A stretch of DNA of 64,000 nt from Gemmatimonadota bacterium (GTDB lineage: Bacteria; Gemmatimonadota; Gemmatimonadetes; Gemmatimonadales; Gemmatimonadaceae): the NCBI GenBank assembly GCA_021324635.1, contig JAJPIS010000058.1:124001-188000 (forward strand). The letters are read 5' to 3'. The stretch's first letter is position 1; every line of letters starts with the position of its first letter. The notes below the pieces were generated by a model, which did no database searches, was not told the DNA's origin, and was given only the letters and a program-made list of their open reading frames with translations. The position numbers and the translations under genes were made by a program. Below are positions 17,667-25,153 of this stretch, piece by piece.

Positions 17667-17790
17667 AATGAGCGGGACTCCACGAACCCGCGGGCGTTCC
17701 GCGTCGACGGCAGCAGGCCGTCCTGGTACGACGGGCAGGTCGTCCAGCTCGACTACACGAAGCCGTTCCAATGCAATCCGCCGACCGCAG
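17645..17790 (+). pseudogene. Possible remnant of a secreted-protein gene
   Basis: One plus-strand frame reads KHNERDSTNPRAFRVDGSRP then SWYDGQVVQLDYTKPFQC, which has the look of real protein with aromatic, Gly and Cys positions. It has no start codon, and after about residue 48 it turns into low-quality sequence up to the TGA at 18030-18032. It may be the tail of a gene cut by the integrase element. I do not recognise the family. Confidence 0.25.
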
Positions 17791-18042
17791 TCGGCGTCGG
17801 CGTGCGAGGCGGCAGTGGGGAGGGCATGGGCCGACGCAACGCGAACGCCGCAGACACGTGCCGGTCTCCCGCCGCCCCTCTGGGCGTGTCGCGCGGGAGC
17901 AACTTTGTCGCCCGCGAGCAATTGCGCGCCGACCGCCGCGCCACCGATGTTCCGCAGTCACGATCACCGAAGGTAGCCACCCGCCGGGCACCCGACAGCC
18001 CGGTCGGTGCTCCTGTGTGGCGGCGGACCTGACACAAGTGGA
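17667..18042. other. Degraded island interval without an intact gene
   Basis: 376 bp between the integrase pseudogene and the AlkX-like gene. Apart from the possible remnant at 17645-17790, neither strand shows a convincing gene, RNA or repeat. I found no second copy of the tRNA 3' end that could mark an attachment-site duplication. Confidence 0.5.
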
Positions 18043-19137
18043 ATGGTGAGCGCGCTCAACGGCCCCAGCCTCGGGCAGCTTCGGCGCTACGCGATCGCGC
18101 GTAGCCTCTTCAGGGCCACCAGCCTGCGGCGGGCGATTGCGCGCCTGGGCTTCGTCCAGGCCGACCCGATGCGCGCACCGGCGCGCGCGCAGGATCTGAT
18201 CCTCGCGCACCGCGTCAAGGACTACCGCGCCGGCGAGCTCGAGCGCCGCTACCCACGCCTGGCGATCGAAGAGGCCTTCTTCGTCAACTACGGCTTCCTA
18301 CCGCGCGAGACCGCCGGCCTGCTCCATCCGCGCGGGGCGCCGCGCAGCTGGGACGCCGGGATGCACGCGCGCGCCCAGGAGGTGCTGGCCTTCGTGCGAC
18401 AACACGGACGCACCCACGCCAAGCACGTGCAGGCGCAGTTCGACCACGGCCGCATCATACGCTGGGGCAGCGACCTGAATCTCAGCACGCACCTGCTCGA
18501 GGGCCTGCACTATCGCGGGCTGCTGCGCGTGGCGCGGCGCGAAGCGGGGGCGCGGATCTACCAGGCCGTCGAGCACGTGCCGCCGGAGGAATGCGCCGAG
18601 GCTCGGCTCGCCCGCGCCGGCCGCCTGCTGGACCTGGTGGTGCAGCTCTACGCGCCGCTCCCCGCGGCAAGCCTGGGCTACCTCTGCGGATTGCTGCGCT
18701 CCGGAGTGCCGCATCTGGCCGCCGAAGTGCGGCACGTGCAGGCGCACGCCAGATCCCGCTACGGTCACGCCCACGTCGACGGCCAGCTGTGGTTCTGGCC
18801 ACGGGACGAGAAGCCGGCCGCCCGACATCCGGTCGACGGCACGCTGCGGTTCCTCGCGCCCTTCGACCCTGTGGTCTGGGATCGGCGCCGCTTCAAGGCG
18901 TTCTGGGGCTGGGAATACAGACTGGAAGCCTACGTGCCCGCTCACAAGCGCCGCATGGGTCACTACGCGATGCCGATGCTCTGGGGCGAGCACGTCCTGG
19001 GCTGGGCCAATCTCAAGGTCGTCGATGGCGGGCTCCGGCACGAGCTCGGCTTCGTCGGCCCGCGGCCGCGCGGCCGCGCCTTTGGGCTGGCGCTGGACGA
19101 TGCATTGCAGCAGATGCAGGCATTCCTGGGCCTCTAG
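18043..19137 (+). CDS. Winged-helix DNA glycosylase-like protein (AlkX/YcaQ family)
   Basis: The 364-residue protein from ATG 18043 matches the HTH_42 family: LGFVQADPMRAPARAQDLIL near residue 40, PVDGTLRFLAPFDPVVWDRR, FKAFWGWEYRLEAYVPAHKR and YAMPMLWGEHVLGWANL. E. coli YcaQ (AlkX) opens DNA interstrand crosslinks, and family enzymes use a Q-aliphatic-D/Q motif; QAD in VQADP fits. A role in alkylation or crosslink repair is inferred. It lies just outside the integrase remnant and upstream of a deacetylase-like gene, with 95 bp between them. Confidence 0.85.
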   Translation: MVSALNGPSLGQLRRYAIARSLFRATSLRRAIARLGFVQADPMRAPARAQDLILAHRVKDYRAGELERRYPRLAIEEAFFVNYGFLPRETAGLLHPRGAPRSWDAGMHARAQEVLAFVRQHGRTHAKHVQAQFDHGRIIRWGSDLNLSTHLLEGLHYRGLLRVARREAGARIYQAVEHVPPEECAEARLARAGRLLDLVVQLYAPLPAASLGYLCGLLRSGVPHLAAEVRHVQAHARSRYGHAHVDGQLWFWPRDEKPAARHPVDGTLRFLAPFDPVVWDRRRFKAFWGWEYRLEAYVPAHKRRMGHYAMPMLWGEHVLGWANLKVVDGGLRHELGFVGPRPRGRAFGLALDDALQQMQAFLGL

Positions 19138-19232
19138 CCACAGGCCTGTGGCACTGGATAGCTGCCCGACTTGCGCACGGCCGCGCGCGGGCGGTTGAAC
19201 GGGCGGACGCCATCGGGTAGCCTCCGGAGACC

Positions 19233-20201
19233 GTGCCGCTCCACGTCTGGTCGTCCGCCGCCTACCCGTTTCCGTTGCCCGACGGGCACCGCTTCTCGCT
19301 GGCGCGCATCGCCCTGCTCCATGACGAGGTGCGGCGTGAGCGCGTCGTGCCGCTCGACCGCCTGCACGTACCGCCGGCGATCGATCGGACGTCGCTGCTC
19401 CGTGTCCACTCGGCGGGCTATGTCGCTCGCTTCACCGACGGCACGCTGAGCGGCGACGAGGCGCGACGATTGGGGCTCCCGTGGTCACCGGCGCTCGTCG
19501 AGCGGTCGTATCGAACGACCGGCGGGACCCTGGCCGCGGCGGGAGCCGCGCTCGAGCACGGGGTCGCCATGAACCTGGGCGGCGGCACCCATCACGCGTT
19601 CGCCGACCACGGCGAAGGGTTCTGCGCATTCAACGACGTGGCCGTAGCCATCCGGGCGCTCCAGGCCGCGGGCCGCATCCGACGCGCGGTCGTGGTCGAC
19701 CTCGACGTACACCAGGGGAACGGCACGCACGCCATCTTCGCCGGCGACCCGACGGTCACGACGCTCAGCCTCCACGGCCGGCGGAACTACCCGTTCCGCC
19801 GGATCGCCGGGTCGCTTGACGTGGAGCTCGACGATGGGATGGGCGACAGTGACTACCGCGCGCACCTCGCCAGCGCCCTCCCGCGAGTGCTCAACGGGAC
19901 GGCCGCCGACCTCGCGTTCTTCATCGCCGGCGCGGACCCGCACGAGGGTGACCGGCTCGGGCGGCTCGCGCTCACCTTTGACGGACTCGCGCAACGCGAC
20001 GCGCTCGTTCTCTCCGCCTGTGCCGCCGCCGGCATCCCGGTGTGCGTCGTCACCGGCGGCGGCTACGGGCGACGCATCGAGGACTCGGTGACCGTGCACC
20101 TCAACACGTTGCGCGTGCTCCGACTCTTCCTGGAGAGTGGGCGCGGCCAGGACGCGGCGGCGTCGTACGAAGCAGGCGCCGCGCGGCGCGACGACAGCTG
20201 A
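19233..20201 (+). CDS. Histone deacetylase/AcuC-AphA family hydrolase
   Basis: A 322-residue zinc amidohydrolase of the arginase/deacetylase fold. The GTG start at 19233 has CCGGAG just upstream. Signatures in order: NLGGGTHHAFADHGEGFCAF with the paired histidines, VVDLDVHQGNGT (Asp and His zinc ligands), AGADPHEGDRLGRL (third ligand) and TGGGYG with the catalytic Tyr. Bacterial members act on acetylated polyamines, acetyl-lysine proteins or acetoin-linked substrates; which one cannot be told here. Residues 1-90 include the family start SAAYPFPLPDGHRFSLARIA. Confidence 0.92.
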   Translation: MPLHVWSSAAYPFPLPDGHRFSLARIALLHDEVRRERVVPLDRLHVPPAIDRTSLLRVHSAGYVARFTDGTLSGDEARRLGLPWSPALVERSYRTTGGTLAAAGAALEHGVAMNLGGGTHHAFADHGEGFCAFNDVAVAIRALQAAGRIRRAVVVDLDVHQGNGTHAIFAGDPTVTTLSLHGRRNYPFRRIAGSLDVELDDGMGDSDYRAHLASALPRVLNGTAADLAFFIAGADPHEGDRLGRLALTFDGLAQRDALVLSACAAAGIPVCVVTGGGYGRRIEDSVTVHLNTLRVLRLFLESGRGQDAAASYEAGAARRDDS

Positions 20202-20210
20202 CGAGCGACG

Positions 20211-21770
20211 TCACGAGCGTCCCCCGAGCGCGATCGCCCGCGCCGGGCGCGCCTCCCGGGCCACGGGCGACATGCCAGACATGCCCGACATGCCCGACAT
20301 GCCGGACATCGGTCCCATGGTGTGCCGCTCGGCCGGCCGGAATCGGAGGAAGATCCCGAACCCGACCGGCGTCCGCGTGCCGTAGGGGGTGGCGAGCGCG
20401 GACGGGATCGTGGTGAGGGTGAGCACGCCACCCGCGCCGACGGCGATACCGGCTGCACGGACGAGCGCTCGCGTGTATCCGAGCGTCGCGGCACCGAGGT
20501 CGAAACGGGCCAGCCGGGCGAGCAGTGCCCCTCCGAGCGCGAGATCGGCGGCGTCCTTGGTCACGTACTCGGCTCGGCCGAACAGCGTGTTCCACCCGTC
20601 GAGATCGACCGTCGTCTCGAGATCGACACTGTTGGAGAGGCGGGAGCTGTTCGAGTAGAGATTGGCTCCGTAGACCAGCGCAGTCGACCATTGACCGGCC
20701 GCGCCGAACGGTCGATCGACCAGCACGGAGCCGCTCACGCGGTGCTGGGACACCGAGGGCGCGAGCTGCTCCGGGCGCCGCAGATAGCCGTACGACGCGC
20801 TGACACTCCACGCCGGTGCCGGGTTGACCGTGATCCGTCCGGCGTAGGAGTCGAGCGTGACGCCGTGCGGGACGTCGAAATCGATGTCGGTCCGGTCGTC
20901 GTCCGGCTCGCGACCGTTGAAGACGGATCCCTCCACCTTCACCGCACGCGTGTAGAGCCCGGCCGTGAGCACCCCGAACGAGATGTGCGTCGCGTCCTGC
21001 CAGTGGTGGCCGAGGACCGCGAAGGGGTCACCCGCCGCCGACGGCCGATGCGGGAACGCGACCGGGCCGAGCGCCGGCTCGCCCACCGGCGCGGCGTAGA
21101 GCTGGATCGCCAGGGATCGCGTGACCGGAACGTCGTACCCGGTGGCCAGCTCCATGAACAGATCGTGCGGGTGCTGCCGGTCGTGGAGCGGCTGGCCACG
21201 GTACGCCTCACCCGTCTGGAGCAGGAGCGGGTAGCCTCCCTTGCCGACGGTGAACGGCTCCGTGCTGAGCATCCCCCGCAGTGTGACGCGACCCGGGCCG
21301 AGCCGGTGCTGGGCCATCCCCATGAACCAGTCGGTCCCGTTGACCTGGGCGGAGCCGTCGATCGGGCGATCGCTCCCCTGGTGGTCGTACGTCGCGAACG
21401 CGACGTAGTGCAGCATGAGCTGCCACTCCCCGGCCATCAGGTGGATCGCGTGCATCGGCGCCGCGTCCGGCAGCCACGACGTCCCGGAGCCCATGCGAGT
21501 CATCGGGATGCCGAGCGGCCCGGCCTGCATGGTCATCTGATGCGCATGATGTGTCTGCGCGTCATTCGTCGCGCCGACTGGCGGATGCCTACCGGGGTCC
21601 GTCGCTGGCATGGCGGCGGCATCGTGCGCCATGCCGGAGATGCCGGTCTGCGTGGCGTTCGCATCGGTCGAGTCGCGCGCCGCCACCGCCGAGTCCTGCG
21701 CGCGGAGGGTCGTGGTAAGGAGCAGCGCGGTGCCGAGGGCGGCCGCCACGCGGACGCGGGTAAACTGCAT
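20211..21770 (-). CDS. Met/His-rich outer-membrane barrel protein, probably metal-linked
   Basis: The 519-residue protein has a leader (MQFTRVRVAAALGTALLLTT, cut near LRAQD). A Met/His-rich N-part follows (THHAHQMTMQAGPLGIPM, APMHAIHLMAGEWQLMLHYV), then a long beta-rich stretch with alternating patterns typical of outer-membrane barrels (WFMGMAQHRLGPGRVTLRG, VLGHHWQDATHISFGVLTAG). Near the C-terminus is a run of SGM repeats encoded by a 9-bp array. Relatives are, to my recollection, often found near copper-handling genes, and the Met/His content fits copper; this is inference. It follows a small His/Cys-containing exported protein on the same strand. Confidence 0.7.
   Translation of the reverse strand: MQFTRVRVAAALGTALLLTTTLRAQDSAVAARDSTDANATQTGISGMAHDAAAMPATDPGRHPPVGATNDAQTHHAHQMTMQAGPLGIPMTRMGSGTSWLPDAAPMHAIHLMAGEWQLMLHYVAFATYDHQGSDRPIDGSAQVNGTDWFMGMAQHRLGPGRVTLRGMLSTEPFTVGKGGYPLLLQTGEAYRGQPLHDRQHPHDLFMELATGYDVPVTRSLAIQLYAAPVGEPALGPVAFPHRPSAAGDPFAVLGHHWQDATHISFGVLTAGLYTRAVKVEGSVFNGREPDDDRTDIDFDVPHGVTLDSYAGRITVNPAPAWSVSASYGYLRRPEQLAPSVSQHRVSGSVLVDRPFGAAGQWSTALVYGANLYSNSSRLSNSVDLETTVDLDGWNTLFGRAEYVTKDAADLALGGALLARLARFDLGAATLGYTRALVRAAGIAVGAGGVLTLTTIPSALATPYGTRTPVGFGIFLRFRPAERHTMGPMSGMSGMSGMSGMSPVAREARPARAIALGGRS
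20269..20304. repeat. 9-bp coding tandem array (SGM repeats)
   Basis: Four 9-bp units of GACATGCCC type encode SGM repeats near the C-terminus of the outer-membrane protein. Methionine repeats of this sort can bind copper(I) or silver, though slippage alone could also explain them. Confidence 0.85.
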
Positions 21771-21880
21771 CGAACGCGAGTCTCCGAGTAACACCCGAGG
21801 GGGTCCCACCCGAGCCGGCAGGGTGCCGACAGGGGACGGGCCCGAGGAAATCCACTCACGCCGTGCGTGAGCGTCGCGTG

Positions 21881-22357
21881 TTACACGCGCGGGGGCGGAG
21901 TCTCGGGCGCGAACGCCAGCGGACGCGGCGCCACCGCGACGCCGGGCGGCACCACTCGAGGGGGGACGCGCTGGCCCGGTGCCACCTCGTCGGCCGCGGC
22001 GAGGGCGGGCGGGCTGCACGTCGCGAGCGCCCAGCAGCAGAGCGGCATGTGGGGTGCCGTCGGAGCGGGCGTGGTCGCGCCGCCCCGTCCGACCTCGGGG
22101 GGCGACCCCGAGGGCTGTTGGCGGACGGCCGTGGTGTGATGCCGGGTGCCCTGCGGTGCACCGCGCTGCCGGTCGCGCCGAGCGTCGTGCGGGGCGTGGT
22201 GCCCGGCGGCCGCCACATGGGCCGCTGGCCGGTCTCCGTGCGCGTGACCGTCGGCGCAGATCGCGCCGCTCTGTACCCCGACGGTGAACAGGAGCAGGAC
22301 GCTCGTGAGCGCCGACGCGATCGCGCGGTGGCGGCGCAGCCGCTGGAGCGCCGTCAT
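21881..22357 (-). CDS. Small exported His/Cys-containing protein
   Basis: The 158-residue protein from ATG 22357 has a leader with core ASALTSVLLLFTVGVQSGA. A His-rich mature part follows (HAHGDRPAAHVAAAGHHAPH), then a Cys cluster HMPLCCWALATC and a Pro-rich tail ending RPLAFAPETPPPRV. The pattern of histidines followed by CC-x4-C suggests metal binding, in the manner of DUF2946-like copper-associated peptides. I am not certain of the family. It lies 110 bp upstream of the Met/His-rich outer-membrane protein on the same strand and is probably co-expressed with it. Confidence 0.6.
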   Translation of the reverse strand: MTALQRLRRHRAIASALTSVLLLFTVGVQSGAICADGHAHGDRPAAHVAAAGHHAPHDARRDRQRGAPQGTRHHTTAVRQQPSGSPPEVGRGGATTPAPTAPHMPLCCWALATCSPPALAAADEVAPGQRVPPRVVPPGVAVAPRPLAFAPETPPPRV

Positions 22358-22589
22358 GGGGTCGTCCGCCCGACGCCGCACGCCGCACGCCCCGCGAGGC
22401 GCCATGCCCCGCGGGCCGAGGGGCGGATCACCAACACGGTACCAGAGCGCCGCGGCTGCCGCATGCGACCAACTTAACGACCGCGTCCGTTCGCGTCCCG
22501 CGGGTTTCGCCCCGTTGCACGGCCGTTGCCCGCGCCCTGTACGGGATGCCGGAGCGCTCCGGACCGGCCAGACGTGCTGGTGGATGAGG

Positions 22590-22817
22590 CTACGCGTCGG
22601 CCGTGGGAGCGTCGCTCGTGCGGAACGCGTCGACCGAGGCGCGGAGCTGGGCGGCGAGCTCCGCCTCCCCCGACCACAGGTCGGACCACGTGAACGTCTT
22701 GCCCTTGCGCTTCCCCTTGGGCGTGAGCGTCACGCCCTCCGGTGTGAGCGTGAGGACCAGGGTCTCACCGTGCGCGATCACCTCGCGCTTGAGCGGTCCG
22801 CGAAGCGGCGTCGGCAT
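22590..22817 (-). CDS. Small conserved-looking protein of unknown function
   Basis: 75 residues from ATG 22817: a short beta-strand pattern (REVIAHGETLVLTLTPEGVT), then basic LTPKGKRKGKTFTWSDLWSG and a helix ELAAQLRASVDAF. No signal peptide or membrane segment is seen. The compact two-part design looks like a real small domain, but I do not recognise it. The 230 bp between it and the upstream His/Cys gene hold nothing else clear. A longer in-frame form starting at 22919 runs into a tandem array and is less likely. Confidence 0.5.
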   Translation of the reverse strand: MPTPLRGPLKREVIAHGETLVLTLTPEGVTLTPKGKRKGKTFTWSDLWSGEAELAAQLRASVDAFRTSDAPTADA

Positions 22818-22909
22818 GGTGCGGTGCCGACGCACCAGGCATGCCCGACCGGGCACGCCACATCGGATCACCTGGTGCGCCTCGTGCAGCCTGCGGCCCC
22901 GGTTACGTA

Positions 22910-22951
22910 CCCGGGCCACCGTGCCCGGGCCACCGTGCTCCGGCCACCGTG
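22910..22951. repeat. 14-bp tandem array
   Basis: Three copies of CCCGGGCCACCGTG (the last with two changes) lie in the gap between two small divergent genes. Confidence 0.85.
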
Positions 22952-23029
22952 CTCATCCCTCTCGCCCCGGGCCGGCCGTCTGCCCGTCCCTCCCCGCCAC
23001 CGAGGCCCCGTTCCTGGTGCCCACCGCTG

Positions 23030-23281
23030 ATGCCGATCCCCGACCTGCCCGACCCCCCCGACCCGCCCGACCCGCCCCCGCCGAGTACACCCCGCGACGA
23101 TGAAGGCCGTTCCATCCCCGGCGACGTGCCGGACCTCCGGCGCGATGCGCTGGAGGAGGCAGCCGAGACATCCACCGAGGCGCTCGATCGGACGCGCCGG
23201 CTGGACGAGCTCGAGGCCGCGGCCGACCCCGCCTTTGCCCTGCCGCCACGCCCGGCCGAGCCCGGGCGCGGCGGTCCGTAG
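23030..23281 (+). CDS. Short proline-rich hypothetical protein
   Basis: 83 residues starting MPIPDLPDPPDPPDPPPPST, then a charged helical part (DLRRDALEEAAETSTEALDR, RTRRLDELEAAADPAF). The helical part has the amphipathic look of a coding sequence, whereas the Pro/Asp run comes from a 9-bp tandem array. No ribosome site is clear and the family is unknown, so this could be a chance frame in GC-rich DNA. Confidence 0.3.
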   Translation: MPIPDLPDPPDPPDPPPPSTPRDDEGRSIPGDVPDLRRDALEEAAETSTEALDRTRRLDELEAAADPAFALPPRPAEPGRGGP

Positions 23282-23384
23282 GTCGCAATCCCCGACGTGC
23301 CGGCGCTCGCCTCCGCGGCGTCCGGCGGGCACCGCATGGGCGGCCCGGGATGACGTGCGCGACCATACCCGCACCCGCGTGCGA

Positions 23385-23394
23385 CATACGTATG
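23385..23394. promoter_or_regulatory. Palindrome in an AT-richer patch upstream of a small secreted protein
   Basis: CATACGTATG is a perfect 10-bp palindrome. Together with CCATACCC 20 bp upstream and GGTAT directly downstream it gives a local inverted arrangement about 150 bp before the gene at 23542. An operator is possible; nothing more can be said. Confidence 0.3.
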
Positions 23395-23541
23395 GGTATC
23401 AATCCGACGGCCGGCCCGCGCCCGGGCCGGCCGGCCTGACGCCCCCGACTGGTGTGGAGATTGCGGCCCACCTCATCCAGGCGGGCGGCCGCGAGTGGCG
23501 CCAGCCTGTTGGCCGAATCGGGCTCGATCCTGGAGGGGACG

Positions 23542-23841
23542 ATGAAGCTCACGATCGTGGCAATCGCGGCGGTGGCGCTCTGCCCCGCACTCGCACTTGC
23601 CCAGGGCGGCGGTGCCACCAACCCCAGTAGCCAGTCGGGTGCGGCCGCTGACACGGGCCAACGCGCGATGTCGACGGCGCGCGGTGAGGTCTCGCCGGCC
23701 AGCGGCCCCGGTGGCGCCTCCGGCGCGGCCGAGATGACGCAGGCGATGCGCCAGGCCCAGGAGGATCCCAACCTCGTCGGCTCCCCCGCGTGGTGGCGCA
23801 CGCACGTGACCGCAGACGGGAAGACCGGAACACCGCGCTAG
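23542..23841 (+). CDS. Small secreted hypothetical protein
   Basis: 99 residues with a clean Sec leader (MKLTIVAIAAVALCPALALA, cut before QGGG) and a strong ribosome site (GGAGGGG, four bases before the ATG). The mature part is Gly/Ser/Ala-rich, followed by a helix EMTQAMRQAQEDPNLVGSPA and WWRTHVTADGKTG. Function unknown. The start is well supported by the leader and ribosome site, so this is a real gene despite its size. Confidence 0.75.
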   Translation: MKLTIVAIAAVALCPALALAQGGGATNPSSQSGAAADTGQRAMSTARGEVSPASGPGGASGAAEMTQAMRQAQEDPNLVGSPAWWRTHVTADGKTGTPR

Positions 23842-24058
23842 GCCCTGGGGCGGCCGTCCGGCCCGTCGCGGGATCCGCGGCTCGCTCGTGACGGCCGGCC
23901 GCCAGGCCGTTGGCGCGCGGTCCCCCGCGTCGCGGCGCCCTCCCGCTCCCGAGTCGTTGCCCCGCGCGGTTCGGCGCGGTACGCTTCACGTCCGGGCCGG
24001 CCGGCTCACGGGTCCGTCTCGCCCGGTCGCGAGAGCGGGGCTCGGGAAGGGGGGTGCC

Positions 24059-24505
24059 ATGGACACGGACGGCCACGATCCTCTGGACGTGGGCGCGCAC
24101 GAGCCGCGCCGGTCGCAGCGTCCCGCCCACCCGTTCGAGGCCGAGCCGCCGCGGCCGGCCGAAGTGCAGGAAGCGCGGGCCGCGCTCGGCCGCACCGTGG
24201 CCCGGATCGCCGCCACCCGCGAGCGCATCGCCCGGGGCGAGGCCCGGTTGGTCGACGTGCCCGTCCGGCAGTCGGCATCGGAGGCGGTGCTCGCCGAGTG
24301 GTATGCGCTCCGCGCGTCGCTCTGCGACACGATCCTCGCCCTCGGCCGCGCCCAGCGCGCGTCGGGCACGTCCCCCGAACGCATGCTGCGCCTGGTCAAG
24401 GCCGCCGCCGTCGATGCGGGCGCCGACCTCCTGCGCGAGCCGGAGCGCAGCATGCTCATGGCCGACGTCGTCCGATGGAGCATCGACGGGTTCTACTCCG
24501 CCTGA
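24059..24505 (+). CDS. Hypothetical helical protein
   Basis: 148 residues from ATG 24059, preceded by GGGAAGGGG. The first 30 residues are Pro/His-rich and likely disordered. The rest is helical (ARAALGRTVARIAATRERIA, SEAVLAEWYALRASLCDTIL, SPERMLRLVKAAAVDAGADL) and ends SIDGFYSA. No membrane segment or known motif is seen. The pattern SPERMLRLVKxAxxxA, with a closing stretch on one helical face, suggests a small helical bundle. It converges with a small helix-turn-helix gene 51 bp away. Confidence 0.6.
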   Translation: MDTDGHDPLDVGAHEPRRSQRPAHPFEAEPPRPAEVQEARAALGRTVARIAATRERIARGEARLVDVPVRQSASEAVLAEWYALRASLCDTILALGRAQRASGTSPERMLRLVKAAAVDAGADLLREPERSMLMADVVRWSIDGFYSA

Positions 24506-24556
24506 CCGGCCCGGCGGTGATCATACTGATCACAGCTCCCACCAGGTGACCAGCGG

Positions 24557-24835
24557 TCAATCCGACAAGGCATCGGCCCGGGCCGCCTCCTGGAGGAGGA
24601 GCCGCGCCGCCATCGTCAACCGCTCGGCGTCCGCCTCGCACACCAGCGCCAGGCGCCGCAGCCGATCGGCCGACGGCATCTGCCGAGCCCCTCGCCGCGC
24701 CAGCGCGTAGAGGCCGCTCGGGGTCATCCCGAGCTCGGCCGCGACGTCGCGCGCCGTGCGATCCAGCAACGTCCCCAGCGCATCGGCGAACGCCTTCTTC
24801 CGCCGCGCCGCCTCCCGGGCATCATTGGCCCGCAT
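24557..24835 (-). CDS. Small helix-turn-helix DNA-binding protein
   Basis: The 92-residue protein carries DVAAELGMTPSGLYALARRG at 30-49, the shape of a helix-turn-helix (helix, glycine turn, recognition helix). After it comes PSADRLRRLALVCEADAERL, as in Cro/XRE-type repressors that count on a fifth helix. No second domain is seen. It reads away from pepA across a 318-bp gap and could control itself, pepA or its small neighbours; this is inference from position only. Confidence 0.65.
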   Translation of the reverse strand: MRANDAREAARRKKAFADALGTLLDRTARDVAAELGMTPSGLYALARRGARQMPSADRLRRLALVCEADAERLTMAARLLLQEAARADALSD

Positions 24836-25153
24836 CGCCGCGCCCCGGGGTGGATCGAGCTACAAAGAGTGAAGGGATCATGGTCGGGAATATGGAGCGT
24901 AACCGACAACACGTCGAGCCGCCCGCCCGCCGGGCGACCGGGCCGCCGGTCCGCACGCCGGTGCCGCAGGATCGCCCGCACCAGCGGCCGCGCTGTCGGC
25001 CCGTCGCCCACACTGTGGATCGGGCTGGCGGAGGAGCGTCGCCGCCCGCCAGAGGCGGCCCCTCCCGCGCGGCCGGGCCGGTGGCCACCGCCGGCCCGGA
25101 GGCATAGCTTCCATGGCTCGTTCTCCGGAGCGGACCCACTTCGTCCACGCACC
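24836..25153. other. Divergent intergenic region between HTH gene and pepA
   Basis: 318 bp with an AT-richer patch at 24860-24915 that contains a candidate minus-strand promoter. The remainder is GC-rich without a gene that I can support. No clear plus-strand promoter for pepA was seen. Confidence 0.5.
24889..24917 (-). promoter_or_regulatory. Candidate promoter of the small HTH gene
   Basis: On the minus strand TCGACG (24917-24912), a 17-bp spacer and CATATT (24894-24889) lie about 55 bp before the start at 24835. The -35 box differs by one base from that of rplU. Confidence 0.4.

Noticed and set aside
16678-18042. A complete prophage or integrative element
   Set aside because: Only one broken integrase and a gene remnant are present; no second attachment site or cargo is visible.
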